Shown here: piece by piece, positions 1 to 5,464 of the stretch | Numbering within the stretch: position 1 is the first letter of the stretch | How the letters are laid out: every line of letters begins with the position of its first letter | From: Butyricicoccus sp. | GTDB taxonomy: Bacteria > Bacillota > Clostridia > Oscillospirales > Butyricicoccaceae | Direction: 5' to 3' | NCBI GenBank assembly: GCA_031293105.1 | Contig: JAUMSA010000021.1 | Location: forward strand, 1-8,336 | DNA: 8,336 nucleotides | Translations under genes and position numbers: made by a program | Notes under the pieces: generated by a model | What the model was told of the DNA's origin: nothing | Database searches by the model: none | What the model saw: the letters and a program-made list of their open reading frames with translations, nothing else

Positions 1-1
1 G

Positions 2-23
2 TACTACATCGTTTCATACAGTA
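2..23. promoter_or_regulatory. Possible operator: imperfect inverted repeat over the leftward promoter
   Basis: The half-sites TACTACA (2-8) and TACAGTA (17-23) flank 8 bp. They match an ideal TACTGTA/TACAGTA dyad at 5 of 7 positions. The repeat overlaps the -10 hexamer and the predicted start site of the leftward promoter, where a phage repressor or Cro-like protein often binds. A smaller perfect odd palindrome, ATACAGTAT (16-24), lies inside it. No regulator gene is visible in the window, so the role is inferred only from symmetry and position, and chance is a real alternative in such AT-rich DNA. Confidence 0.25.
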
Positions 24-49
24 TAAAACTTGTCCGGGAGTGGTGTCAA
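20..49 (-). promoter_or_regulatory. Leftward sigma-A/sigma-70 type promoter
   Basis: On the - strand a perfect -35 TTGACA (49 down to 44) is separated by 18 bp from TATACT (25 down to 20), one mismatch from the -10 consensus. Transcription would start near position 13 and leave the window to the left, so its gene is not visible. Together with the rightward promoter at 162-190 it makes this a divergent control region. Such regions in phage genomes often separate a regulatory or lysogeny gene from another operon, which is inference here. Confidence 0.6.
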
Positions 50-50
50 C

Positions 51-79
51 TAGGTTTTTCATATCTTATGGAAAACTTA
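51..79. repeat. 29-bp imperfect palindrome between divergent promoters
   Basis: Arms 51-63 and 67-79 pair over 13 positions, with G-T wobbles at 53/77 and 59/71, around a TCT centre. The arms are AT-rich. The repeat starts one base upstream of the -35 of the leftward promoter, so it could be an operator or activator site. A run of six A then five T follows at 79-89, so a weak terminator for rightward transcripts entering from the left is an alternative. The stem is too AT-rich for a confident terminator call. Confidence 0.35.
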
Positions 80-161
80 AAAAATTTTTGGCTTTGTAAA
101 TCCTCGGAAACAGAATTGTAAAAGAATGTTTGAAAAAAGGATGCAATTCGGAAAATTTTTC

Positions 162-190
162 TTGACAGACCGCCAATCGTCGGCTATTAT
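162..190 (+). promoter_or_regulatory. Main rightward promoter of the packaging/head operon
   Basis: A perfect -35 TTGACA (162-167), a 17-bp spacer and TATTAT (185-190, one mismatch from TATAAT) form a strong vegetative promoter. The A/T block GAAAATTTTT at 151-160 ends just before the -35 and resembles an UP element. The start site should be near 196-198, giving a leader of about 37 nt before the first gene. No other promoter was recognised further right, so this one probably drives the whole gene cluster shown. Confidence 0.8.
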
Positions 191-205
191 CAAGAGCAAC
201 AAAAA

Positions 206-219
206 CGAACATTAGTTCG
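206..219. promoter_or_regulatory. Candidate LexA (SOS) box in the operon leader
   Basis: CGAACATTAGTTCG is a perfect dyad with 5-bp arms CGAAC and GTTCG around four bases. The Bacillus/Clostridium LexA (DinR) site has the form CGAAC-N4-GTTYC. Both GAAC and GTTC cores are intact, but the central ATTA departs from the preferred RNRY and the last base is G rather than C. It lies about 10-22 bp downstream of the predicted start site and ends four bases before the AGGAGG of the first gene, so bound LexA could block initiation or clearance. The same dyad would form only a short hairpin in RNA. A phage repressor operator is the main alternative. Confidence 0.6.
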
Positions 220-233
220 AGAAAGGAGGAGCT

Positions 234-458
234 GTGACCAAACAGCAACGGCAGGAGGAGGAAATGCAGAGGCGTCTGTGGGAAAAAATGCCGGCGCTCA
301 TTGACCGGCTGATCGAACTGGCCGAGGACGGCGAAACCAAGCCCACGACCATTGTATCGGCCATCAAGGAAATCAAGGCCATGGCCGAGGAGATGCGCGA
401 GCGGCTGCCCCAGCGGGTGGAACTGACCGTGAAGGTGGTGGAGGATGCGCACACGTAA
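234..458 (+). CDS. Small protein preceding the large terminase, probable minimal terminase small subunit
   Basis: This 74-residue product is the first gene of the operon, directly upstream of and overlapping the large terminase, where phages encode TerS. TerS recognises the packaging site and loads the motor onto DNA. The sequence is a charged helix (residues 1-17), then helices over about 18-32 and 38-57, ending in a likely beta strand (VELTVKVVED, 62-71). This resembles an oligomerisation core plus C-terminal strand. No separate N-terminal helix-turn-helix is evident, and known TerS proteins are often 140-180 residues. The GTG start has AGGAGG at 224-229 only four bases away. An in-frame ATG at 264 has its own AGGAGGAGG (253-261) and would give 64 residues. 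The gene is secure because of the promoter and RBS; the TerS assignment rests on position and helical character. Confidence 0.6.
   Translation: MTKQQRQEEEMQRRLWEKMPALIDRLIELAEDGETKPTTIVSAIKEIKAMAEEMRERLPQRVELTVKVVEDAHT
253..266 (+). promoter_or_regulatory. Second Shine-Dalgarno and in-frame ATG inside the first gene
   Basis: AGGAGGAGG (253-261) stands immediately before an ATG at 264 that is in frame with the upstream GTG start at 234. Translation could begin at either. The same 13-base string CAGGAGGAGGAAA recurs at 3508-3520 as the ribosome binding site of the scaffold-like gene, which shows this motif is used as an RBS here. The internal ATG may therefore be the main start, or the gene may make two forms differing by ten residues. 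Confidence 0.45.
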
Positions 459-1776
459 AAAACGGTATGGGTTCGAGATCACCCGGCGGCAGGCCGACTT
501 TATCCGGTCGCCGGCCGTGGAGACCCTGTTTGGCGGCGCAGCCGGCGGCGGCAAGAGTTATGCACAGCTTGTGGATGCGTTGGTGTTCGCCGTGCAGTAT
601 CCGGGCAGTCGGCAGCTCATCCTGCGGCGCACCATGCGCGAACTGGAGCGCTCGCTCATCGCCGTGAGTGAACAGCTTTATCCACAGGTTGTGGGTAAGT
701 TTGTGCGCAGCGATGGGGTATGGAGGCTGGTGAATGGTTCGGTGATCGAATTCGGGCACTGCCAGTATGACGGCGACGTGACTCGGTATCAGTCGGCCGA
801 GTATGATGTCATCCGGTTTGACGAACTGACCCATTTTTCCTTTTATCACTCTACCTATCTCATCAGCCGCGTGCGCGGCGCGAATGGATACCCCAAACAG
901 GTCAAATCCACCACCAACCCGGGCGGCCCCGGGCATGACTGGGTGAAAAAACGCTTCATCGACGCCATGCCACCCGATACGGTGGCCGAGTTCGAGGGTG
1001 GCACCCGGGTGTTCCTGCCCGCCCGGGTGACCGACAACGTATTTTTGATGCAGCGCGACCCGCGCTATGTGAGGCGCCTGGAAAATCTGCCGCCCCGCGA
1101 ACGCAAAGCCCTGCTCGAAGGCGACTGGGACTTGCAGGAGGGCCGGTACTTTTCCGAGTTTTCCCGGGAAATCCATGTGGTCGAGCCGTTTGCCGTGCCC
1201 GACGGGTGGAAACGCTGGCTGACGGTCGATTATGGCCTGGATATGTTCGCCGCCCTGTGGGTGGCCCAGGCCCCAGACGGCCACAGCTATGTGTACCGTG
1301 AGGTGTATGAGCCGGGGCTGATCTTATCCGAAGCCGCCGAACAGGTGCGGCGCGCCGAAGGACGGGAGGCCATCGATGTGCGGCTGGCCCCGCCCGACCT
1401 GTTCCACCGCAGGCAGGAAAGCGGCCGGTCGGCTGCCGAAATCTGGCAGGACAGCGGGCTGTATTTTGAGCCGTCCGGCAACGAGCGGGTGACCGGCTGG
1501 TATGCGGTCAAGGAACTGCTGCGGCCCATCCCGGATGGGGCGGGCGGCTTGACCGCCCGGCTGCAAATTTTTTCGACGTGCCGCAATTTGATCCGCACGC
1601 TGGGGGCCGTGCAGCACGATACGAAAAACCCCAACGATGTGGCCGGGCAGCCGCACGAACTGACCCACGCCCCGGACGCGCTGCGCGGTTATGCGGTCAG
1701 CGTATGGGAGCCCGGCGAGCCCGAGCCCGACCGAGCCGCCGGGGAAGTGCGGGAGTTTTTAGAGTTTCGCACCTAG
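445..1776 (+). CDS. terL: Terminase large subunit (packaging ATPase and nuclease)
   Basis: TerL is the motor that cuts concatemeric phage DNA and pumps it into the prohead through the portal. The 443-residue length is normal. The N-terminal ATPase shows a Walker A loop GGAAGGGKS (30-38), a Walker B strand YDVIRFDE (120-127, with D126 and catalytic E127) and a coupling motif STTNPGG (155-161). The C-terminal RNase H-like nuclease shows acidic residues at D262 (VDYGLD), D318 (APPDLF) and D411 in the family-typical HAPDALRGY near the end. All expected catalytic positions are present, so the enzyme looks active. The ATG overlaps the upstream gene by 14 nt and is preceded by AAGGTGG (432-438), which suggests translational coupling. 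Family assignment is confident; the headful versus cos mode cannot be read from it. Confidence 0.96.
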   Translation: MRTRKKRYGFEITRRQADFIRSPAVETLFGGAAGGGKSYAQLVDALVFAVQYPGSRQLILRRTMRELERSLIAVSEQLYPQVVGKFVRSDGVWRLVNGSVIEFGHCQYDGDVTRYQSAEYDVIRFDELTHFSFYHSTYLISRVRGANGYPKQVKSTTNPGGPGHDWVKKRFIDAMPPDTVAEFEGGTRVFLPARVTDNVFLMQRDPRYVRRLENLPPRERKALLEGDWDLQEGRYFSEFSREIHVVEPFAVPDGWKRWLTVDYGLDMFAALWVAQAPDGHSYVYREVYEPGLILSEAAEQVRRAEGREAIDVRLAPPDLFHRRQESGRSAAEIWQDSGLYFEPSGNERVTGWYAVKELLRPIPDGAGGLTARLQIFSTCRNLIRTLGAVQHDTKNPNDVAGQPHELTHAPDALRGYAVSVWEPGEPEPDRAAGEVREFLEFRT

Positions 1777-1808
1777 AATGGGTGCACACAATGGGAGGAG
1801 GCAGGAAC

Positions 1809-2021
1809 ATGGAAACCATGGTATTGCAGACCCTTTGCGCGGGGGCGATGGCGCTGATCGGCGCCCTGATCGCGCGCGGCTGGCCGCATGGCCGGGAGGA
1901 GGACGCCCGCACGGCGGCACGCGAAGCGCCGCCGGATGCGGCCGAGGACGCGTTCGCCGACGATCTGGCCGCGCTGCTCGCGTACACGGGCGAAAAGGAG
2001 GACAAGGATGAAACCATTTGA
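1809..2021 (+). CDS. Small single-pass membrane protein between terminase and portal genes
   Basis: This 70-residue protein has a short N-terminus, one hydrophobic segment (about residues 5-22, VLQTLCAGAMALIGALIA), then a basic RGWPHGR stretch and an acidic, Ala-rich C-terminal half ending LAALLAYTGEKEDKDETI. The layout suggests a membrane anchor with a soluble tail. AGGAGG at 1796-1801, seven bases before the ATG at 1809, selects this start. An ATG at 1791 has no comparable RBS. The 3' end overlaps the portal gene by 14 nt and carries the portal's AAGGAGG, so it is probably translated in step with the portal. I do not recognise a characterised family. Small unnamed proteins do occur at this position in clostridial prophages. 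It could be a holin-like or assembly-site protein, but nothing in the sequence proves that. Confidence 0.7.
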   Translation: METMVLQTLCAGAMALIGALIARGWPHGREEDARTAAREAPPDAAEDAFADDLAALLAYTGEKEDKDETI

Positions 2022-3561
2022 CCCATCCCCGAGCGCGGTGTGGCGCGCCTATGAGCGCGGGCAGGATTACAAGCGCAGCATCGGTTTATATGAACAGGTC
2101 AAAAAGAATGAGGACTTCGTGCAGGGCCGCCAATGGGAAGGACTGCGCGTCAACACCCTCGACCCGCTGATCTTTAATGTGCTGCGGCGCTGCGTCAACC
2201 TGTTTGTGGCCATGATGGTCAGCGACGACGTAGCCGTGAGCGCGGCGCCCTTTGCCCGCGACAAGGACAGCGACCGGACCGAGCGGGTGCTCGAGCAGGC
2301 CTTTGAAAGTGCGATGGAGCGCAGCAAGGTCAAAAACTTAAACCGCATGGTGCTGCGCAACGCCTGTGTGGACGGTGACGGCTGTTTGTACATCCATTTT
2401 GACCCGGACATCGAAACCGGGCAGTATGCCAAGGGCGACATCCGTGTGGAGTGCATCGACAACACCAACGTGTATTTTGGTAACACGGCGTCCGATGAAG
2501 TCGAGCGGCAGCCGTATATCATCTTGGCCATGCGCCGCGACGTCGATGAGGTCAAGACCGAAGCGCTCAAAAACCGCCGGCCGAGTGCGGATATCAACGC
2601 CATCCGTCCGGATGGGGAGGGCGAAAATATGACGCCCCACGAAAAAGACCGCCGTGTGACCGTGCTGCTGCGCATGCGCAAGGTGCCGGGCGGCGTGGCC
2701 TTTCAGAAAACCACCCGGCACGCGACCGTGATGTGCGAGAAGGTGCTGCCTTATACCCGCTATCCGCTTGCGTTTCTCAGTTGGGACCGGCGCAAGAATT
2801 GCTGCCACGGCGTGTCGCCCGTGACCGAGGCCATCCCCAATCAAATCGCCATCAACAAACTGTACTCCATGTATGTGCAGTGCATCAAACAGGTGGCGTT
2901 CCCCAAGATTATTTACGACATGACCCGTTTCCCCAACGGGTACTCGAGCGAGATCGGCAAGGCCATCGGCATGCGCGGCAACCCCAACCAGGCCGTGCTG
3001 ACCGCCTTCAAGGCCCCCGATATCTCCAGCCAGGTGCTGAATGTGCTAAAGCAGATGATGACCGACACCATGGAGCTCATGGGTGCGTCGGACGCTATGC
3101 TTGGTAACGTCACGCCGACCAATACCTCGGCCATCGTGGCCGTGCAGCAGGCCACGGCTGCGCCGCTCGAACTGGTCAAGCTGGAGTTTTACCGCTTTAT
3201 TGAGGACTGGGCCCGTTCGTTTTTGGATTTGATGGGCGCGCACTACGGCGTGCGCCGCTATACCGTGACCGACGAAGAGGGCAACGAGCAGCAGGTGGAG
3301 TTTGACTTTAACCAGCTGCGCGGCGGGGAGATGAAACTCAAGGTCGAAGTGGGTGAGGCGAGCTACTGGTCGGAGACCGTGCAGACGGTGACCAACGACC
3401 GGCTGGTCGAAACCGGTCTGATCGCCGACCCGCTGCTTTATTTGCAGAATGTGCCCGACCAGCACATGAAGGGCAAACGCGGCCTGATGCGTGCGCTCAA
3501 AAAACGACAGGAGGAGGAAAAGCAGAATGAACAAAACCGACAAGCAGACCAATCCGTTTAA
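2008..3561 (+). CDS. Portal protein (P22-like portal fold)
   Basis: The portal is the dodecameric ring at one capsid vertex through which TerL drives DNA and to which the tail attaches. The product has 517 residues. The conserved stretch GNVTPTNTSAIVAVQQA (366-382), followed by APLELVKLEFYRFIEDW, is typical of portals in which a loop and long helix line the channel. Residues 52-72 and 270-300 also match the hydrophobic helical body, and the charged tail KKRQEEEKQNEQNRQ (498-512) suits a C-terminal helix. The ATG at 2008 is chosen because AAGGAGG (1995-2001) lies six bases upstream. In-frame codons further upstream are only an open extension through the previous gene. The 3' end contains the RBS and start of the next gene, overlapping by 35 nt. 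Portal identity is firm from sequence style plus position; assignment to the P22-like group is less certain. Confidence 0.9.
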   Translation: MKPFDPSPSAVWRAYERGQDYKRSIGLYEQVKKNEDFVQGRQWEGLRVNTLDPLIFNVLRRCVNLFVAMMVSDDVAVSAAPFARDKDSDRTERVLEQAFESAMERSKVKNLNRMVLRNACVDGDGCLYIHFDPDIETGQYAKGDIRVECIDNTNVYFGNTASDEVERQPYIILAMRRDVDEVKTEALKNRRPSADINAIRPDGEGENMTPHEKDRRVTVLLRMRKVPGGVAFQKTTRHATVMCEKVLPYTRYPLAFLSWDRRKNCCHGVSPVTEAIPNQIAINKLYSMYVQCIKQVAFPKIIYDMTRFPNGYSSEIGKAIGMRGNPNQAVLTAFKAPDISSQVLNVLKQMMTDTMELMGASDAMLGNVTPTNTSAIVAVQQATAAPLELVKLEFYRFIEDWARSFLDLMGAHYGVRRYTVTDEEGNEQQVEFDFNQLRGGEMKLKVEVGEASYWSETVQTVTNDRLVETGLIADPLLYLQNVPDQHMKGKRGLMRALKKRQEEEKQNEQNRQADQSV

Positions 3562-3988
3562 GGAGGGGGAAGCGGCGCCTCTGGCAAGTGGCGATACGGT
3601 GACGCTAACCGTGGACGGGCAGCAAATCACGCTGACCATGGATCAGCTCATTCAGGCAGCCGTGAGCGGGCTTTCCCGCCGGGGCGAGATGATTCGCATG
3701 GCTGGGGCATCCGGCCAGGTGCCCAACGGCCAGGTGTATGCCAACTTCATTGCCGCCTATCCGGATGTGCAGCCGGGCGATATCCCGCAGGAGGTCTGGC
3801 AGGACGCCCAGACCGAAGGCAGTCTGGTATCGGCTTACCGCAAGTATGAGATCGCGCTTTTAAAAGCGCAGCTCCAGGCGCTCGAACAGAACGCCCGCAA
3901 CCGTCAGCAGGCCGTCGGCTCGGCCGCCGGGGACGGCCAGCCCGCGCAGATGGACCCCGTGATCGCCGCGCTGCGCGGAGAAATGTAA
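3527..3988 (+). CDS. Probable small head scaffolding protein
   Basis: This 153-residue acidic protein lies between portal and major capsid genes, the usual place of the scaffold that guides capsid assembly and then leaves. Residues 22-42 form a likely beta hairpin and helix (DTVTLTVDGQQITLTMDQL). Residues 74-96 hold a conserved-looking FIAAYPDVQPGDIPQEVWQD. Residues 97-128 are a charged helix (SAYRKYEIALLKAQLQALEQ), followed by a Gly/Ala/Gln linker and a short C-terminal helix (145-153) that could touch the coat protein. The YPDV..IPQEVW...AY..YEI pattern is familiar from small unnamed proteins of clostridial prophages. No protease motif is visible. The ATG at 3527 is preceded by AGGAGGAGG (3509-3517) inside the portal gene. 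Scaffold function is inferred from position and helical, acidic composition. Confidence 0.65.
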   Translation: MNKTDKQTNPFKEGEAAPLASGDTVTLTVDGQQITLTMDQLIQAAVSGLSRRGEMIRMAGASGQVPNGQVYANFIAAYPDVQPGDIPQEVWQDAQTEGSLVSAYRKYEIALLKAQLQALEQNARNRQQAVGSAAGDGQPAQMDPVIAALRGEM

Positions 3989-4008
3989 GAGAATAGGGAG
4001 GAAAGCAT

Positions 4009-5034
4009 ATGGCAATCAATTTAGCAACCGGGTATTCCGACGAGATCGCATCCGCATTCAGCCGCGACTCGTTCATCAAGGGCAAGACCGCAACCACCTT
4101 TGACCTGACGGGCGTGAAGACCCTCAAGGTGTATACGCCCGTGACCGTGGACGAGGTCGATTATGTGCGTGAAGGCTCCAGCCGTTACGGCGCGCCGATT
4201 GAAATGCAGGACACCGTGCAGGAACTGACCATGACCCAGGATAAGGCGTTTACGCTGACCATCGACAAGGGCAACAATCTGGACCAGAACCTGGTCAAGC
4301 GTGCGGCCGACATGCTGCGCTTGCAGCTGAAAGAAAAGTCGGCGCCTGCGGCCGATAAGTATGCGCTGCGCCGTTTTGCCAGCATGGCCGGCACCATCGC
4401 CCAGAGCGATAAGCCGACCAAGAGCGATATCATTTCGCTCATCGGTGAGGGTATGCAGGCGCTCGACGACGGTCTGGTGCCGCCCGACGGACGTTACCTC
4501 TATATTTCCTCGGAAATGCACAAGTTCATCTGCCTGTCCGATGAGTTCACGGCCATTGACCCGCTGGGCGCCAAATCGGTGGCCAAGGGCATCTGCGGCG
4601 AGGTGCTGGGCATGGAGGTCGTGCGTGTACCCGAAAGCTACATGCCCGAAAACTGCTGGTTCCTCATCACTCACAAGGACGCCGTGCTCATGCCGTACAA
4701 GATCGCGGATGCCAAGGTGCACGAGGACCCGGTCGGCGTATCGGGCGCCCTGATTGAAGGCCGTCATTATTACGATGCCTTTGTGCTGGGCGCTAAGTGC
4801 GCGGGCGTCTATGCCTGCGTCAAGACCGGCACCGTGACCGCCGACCCGGTCAATGCGGACGGCACGCTGACCTGCACGGACAGCGGCGCGGTTATCCGCT
4901 ACACGCTGGACGGCTCCGACCCGCGGTATTCGGATTCTGCCAAGGAATATGTGGGCAAGGTGACCGTGCAGGAGGGCGAAACGCTGCGCGCCTATGCGGT
5001 AGCAGACGGCAAATATCCGTCCAAGGTGGTATAA
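4009..5034 (+). CDS. Major capsid protein, HK97-like, with a C-terminal surface domain
   Basis: This 341-residue protein builds the capsid shell. Residues 1-272 match the clostridial-prophage coat style: a start of MAINLATGYSDEI, then LKVYTPVTVDEVDYVREG and SRYGAPIEMQDTVQELTMTQ, then the strand TLTIDKGNNLDQNLVKRAAD. Helical spine residues around 95-130 follow, and the P/A-domain residues around 150-230 include PPDGRYLYIS. Residues 275-341 are an added beta-rich domain with the hallmark YTLDGSDP (298-305). The start has GGGAGG (3996-4001) seven bases upstream. No N-terminal cleaved delta domain is apparent, which fits the separate scaffold-like gene just upstream. An 11-bp hairpin follows the stop codon. 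Coat identity is strong from sequence and synteny. Confidence 0.9.
   Translation: MAINLATGYSDEIASAFSRDSFIKGKTATTFDLTGVKTLKVYTPVTVDEVDYVREGSSRYGAPIEMQDTVQELTMTQDKAFTLTIDKGNNLDQNLVKRAADMLRLQLKEKSAPAADKYALRRFASMAGTIAQSDKPTKSDIISLIGEGMQALDDGLVPPDGRYLYISSEMHKFICLSDEFTAIDPLGAKSVAKGICGEVLGMEVVRVPESYMPENCWFLITHKDAVLMPYKIADAKVHEDPVGVSGALIEGRHYYDAFVLGAKCAGVYACVKTGTVTADPVNADGTLTCTDSGAVIRYTLDGSDPRYSDSAKEYVGKVTVQEGETLRAYAVADGKYPSKVV
4831..5031 (+). other. CHB_HEX_C-like beta-sandwich domain at the capsid protein C-terminus
   Basis: Capsid residues 275-341 carry the pattern IRYTLDGSDPRYSDSAKEY, then KVTVQEGETLRAYAV and GKYPSKVV. This follows the chitobiase/beta-hexosaminidase C-terminal domain signature (YTxDGSxPxxxS..Y...i.v..g.tlkA.a...g..S.vv), an Ig/FN3-like fold common on bacterial surface proteins and carbohydrate enzymes. 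It follows the predicted coat core without a frameshift, so every capsid subunit would carry one unless it is cleaved. A decorative or glycan-binding role on the capsid surface is inferred. Confidence 0.75.
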
Positions 5035-5042
5035 CGCCAGGA

Positions 5043-5068
5043 CCGGTGCGGGCCAAAGCCCGCACCGG
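5043..5068 (+). promoter_or_regulatory. GC-rich intergenic hairpin after the capsid gene, without a U-tract
   Basis: CCGGTGCGGGC (5043-5053) and its exact complement GCCCGCACCGG (5058-5068) form a perfect 11-bp stem with a CAAA loop. It begins nine bases after the capsid stop codon. The following bases are CCATTCCCAG, not a T-run, so it is not a classical intrinsic terminator. Likely roles are protecting the 3' end of the abundant capsid mRNA, an RNA processing point or partial attenuation, lowering output of downstream genes relative to the coat protein. Confidence 0.65.
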
Positions 5069-5095
5069 CCATTCCCAGACAAAGGAGGACCGACG

Positions 5096-5464
5096 ATGAC
5101 CGGAAAAGAATGCTTTTTGGCAGCCATGAACCTGCTTAGTGAACAGGAAGAAGGGGCGGCGTATTACGAAACCTTTGCGCTCGGGGCGCTCAACCAGCTG
5201 TTGGCCAACTGCCTGCGCGAAATCAACGCTCTGCGGCAGGCAGAGGGGCAGGAATCCCTGCGCGTCGCCCCCCGGCTGGACGCCCTGACCGACGAGATCG
5301 ACGCCGGGGAAGCTATGGTGCGCGAATGCTTCCCCTATGGGCTGGCCGCGCTGCTTATCTGCGACGAGGACCACGAAAAATTCAACTGGCTGGGTGCGGA
5401 ATTTGCCGCAAGGCTGGACATGCACTGTCCGGCCGCCCAATTTGCCATTAAGGAGCTGTATTGA
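5096..5464 (+). CDS. Head-tail connector (adaptor) protein
   Basis: This 122-residue, mostly helical protein lies right after the capsid gene, where phages encode the adaptor ring that docks under the portal (gp6-like in HK97, gp4 in P22). Visible features are an N-terminal helix (4-16), then YYETFALGALNQLLANCLREINALR (23-47), a central PRLDALTDEID turn (59-69), and CFPYGLAALLICDEDHEKFNWLGAEFAARL (78-107). The pattern of an initial YYE..ALGALNQLL helix and a later YGLAALL.CDED helix is that of phage connector families. AAAGGAGG (5081-5088) is seven bases before the ATG. The stop TGA overlaps the next start by one base (TGATG). Family is likely; the exact relative (gp6 or gp4 type) is unclear. 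Confidence 0.75.
   Translation: MTGKECFLAAMNLLSEQEEGAAYYETFALGALNQLLANCLREINALRQAEGQESLRVAPRLDALTDEIDAGEAMVRECFPYGLAALLICDEDHEKFNWLGAEFAARLDMHCPAAQFAIKELY

Noticed and set aside
2..121. Possible C-terminal end of an upstream + strand gene (39 open codons ending TAA at 119-121)
   Set aside because: The stretch is short and AT-rich, with no recognisable protein. It overlaps a leftward promoter and palindrome, so a chance open frame is likelier.
373..1284. Long - strand open frame of 303 codons opposite the large terminase gene
   Set aside because: It lies wholly opposite a well-supported gene with Walker and nuclease motifs, its protein has no recognisable motif, and long antisense frames are expected from GC-rich third codon positions.
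1888..2007. N-terminal extension of the portal upstream of ATG 2008
   Set aside because: The extension is Arg-rich, out-of-frame reading of the small membrane protein gene. AAGGAGG at 1995-2001 clearly serves ATG 2008.
5043..5080. Intrinsic transcription terminator after the capsid gene
   Set aside because: The stem is strong, but no T-run follows, and downstream genes in the same cluster show no promoter of their own.
4021..5127. Long - strand open frame of 368 codons opposite the capsid gene
   Set aside because: It is a shadow of the coat gene, His/Arg-rich with no recognisable motif. It runs through the intergenic hairpin and has no support as a gene.
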